A DNA stretch of 5,796 nucleotides from Deltaproteobacteria bacterium (GTDB taxonomy: Bacteria > Desulfobacterota > Desulfobacteria > Desulfobacterales > ETH-SRB1). Where the stretch lies: NCBI GenBank assembly GCA_030627475.1, contig DAOURZ010000102.1:1-5796 (forward strand), in the 5' to 3' direction. Numbering within the stretch: the stretch's first letter is position 1; every line of letters begins with the position of its first letter. Below are positions 5,636 through 5,796 of this stretch, piece by piece. The notes beneath the pieces are model-generated. The model was not told where the DNA came from. It made no database searches and saw only the letters and a list, made by a program, of their open reading frames with translations. The translations under genes and the position numbers were made by a program.

Positions 5636-5796
5636 CACAAGTACGTACACAGATTCAGGTCAAATTTGCCCAAATCGCAAATATAGGCTCAGATCACAAA
5701 AGCTGATGGAATAGCGAACTATTTCAATATGTTTGGGATTTAAGCATAGGTTTGAAATTTGGCAAAGGCGGCCTGAAGCTGTGATGCATAGTTGTG
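5636..5796. repeat. Long imperfect palindrome upstream of the cluster
   Basis: The left arm (5636-5700) and right arm (5732-5796) are imperfect reverse complements. In the core, 5651-5700 against 5732-5780, 36 of 49 positions match with one bulged base. The outer part, 5636-5650 against 5781-5796, matches at 12 of 15 with one more bulge. The centre carries its own hairpin, GGAATAG (5708-5714) and CTATTTC (5719-5725), around a 4-base loop that reads TTCG on the minus strand. The whole stretch could fold into one hairpin of about 160 bases. It reaches the last base of the window and may continue past it. No convincing ORF fills it. It could be a MITE-like or other palindromic repeat, or a structured leader of the downstream cluster. 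Confidence 0.7.

Noticed and set aside
5636..5796. tRNA, riboswitch or partial gene in the upstream region
   Set aside because: The stretch has no cloverleaf or known riboswitch core that I recognise, and its frames show no protein motif; the dominant signal is simple two-arm symmetry.

Overview
This AT-rich window holds eight protein-coding genes, all on the minus strand. They are packed so tightly that they look like one transcription unit read from right to left. In transcription order: a PPC/DUF296-domain protein, branched-chain aminotransferase (ilvE, type II), a eukaryote-like UTP--glucose-1-phosphate uridylyltransferase, a 57-residue Trm112/YcaR-type zinc-ribbon protein, a DUF4416 protein, a YicC/YloC-family endoribonuclease, a RemA/DUF370 protein and guanylate kinase (gmk). 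Gaps between genes run from a 2-base overlap to about 50 bases. No tRNA, rRNA, CRISPR array, transposase or phage gene is visible.

Layout. Positions 1-22 are the region just past gmk, too short to show the next gene. Positions 23-1822 carry gmk, remA-like and yicC, in the same order as yloC-remA-gmk of Bacillus subtilis. Positions 1823-1875 are the longest gap inside the cluster and contain three CAGGAT words at an exact 9-base period. Positions 1876-2597 carry DUF4416 and the small zinc-ribbon gene. Positions 2641-5102 carry the two metabolic enzymes, whose genes overlap, with a TTG start preceded by a strong Shine-Dalgarno sequence. Positions 5113-5550 carry the PPC protein. Positions 5551-5796 are the presumed leader or upstream region. 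It is dominated by a long imperfect palindrome with arms at about 5636-5700 and 5732-5796, which reaches the window edge and may continue beyond it.

Organism. DUF4416 together with YicC, a RemA homologue in a cluster with gmk, a Trm112-like protein and a UDPGP-family uridylyltransferase suggests a sulfate-reducer-like member of the Desulfobacterota (former Deltaproteobacteria), probably a low-GC Desulfobacterales lineage. This is inferred from gene content and was not tested by a search.

How the genes fit together. Most are housekeeping genes: GMP phosphorylation (gmk), RNA turnover (yicC), branched-chain amino acid synthesis (ilvE) and UDP-glucose supply (uridylyltransferase). They share no single pathway. 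Tight packing and stop/start coupling suggest co-expression. The RemA-like protein and PPC protein are possible DNA-binding regulators, and DUF4416 has no known function. I see no obvious new defence or mobile system. The least explained signals are the long palindrome upstream of the cluster, the 9-base periodic repeat, and the conserved but uncharacterised DUF4416 gene.
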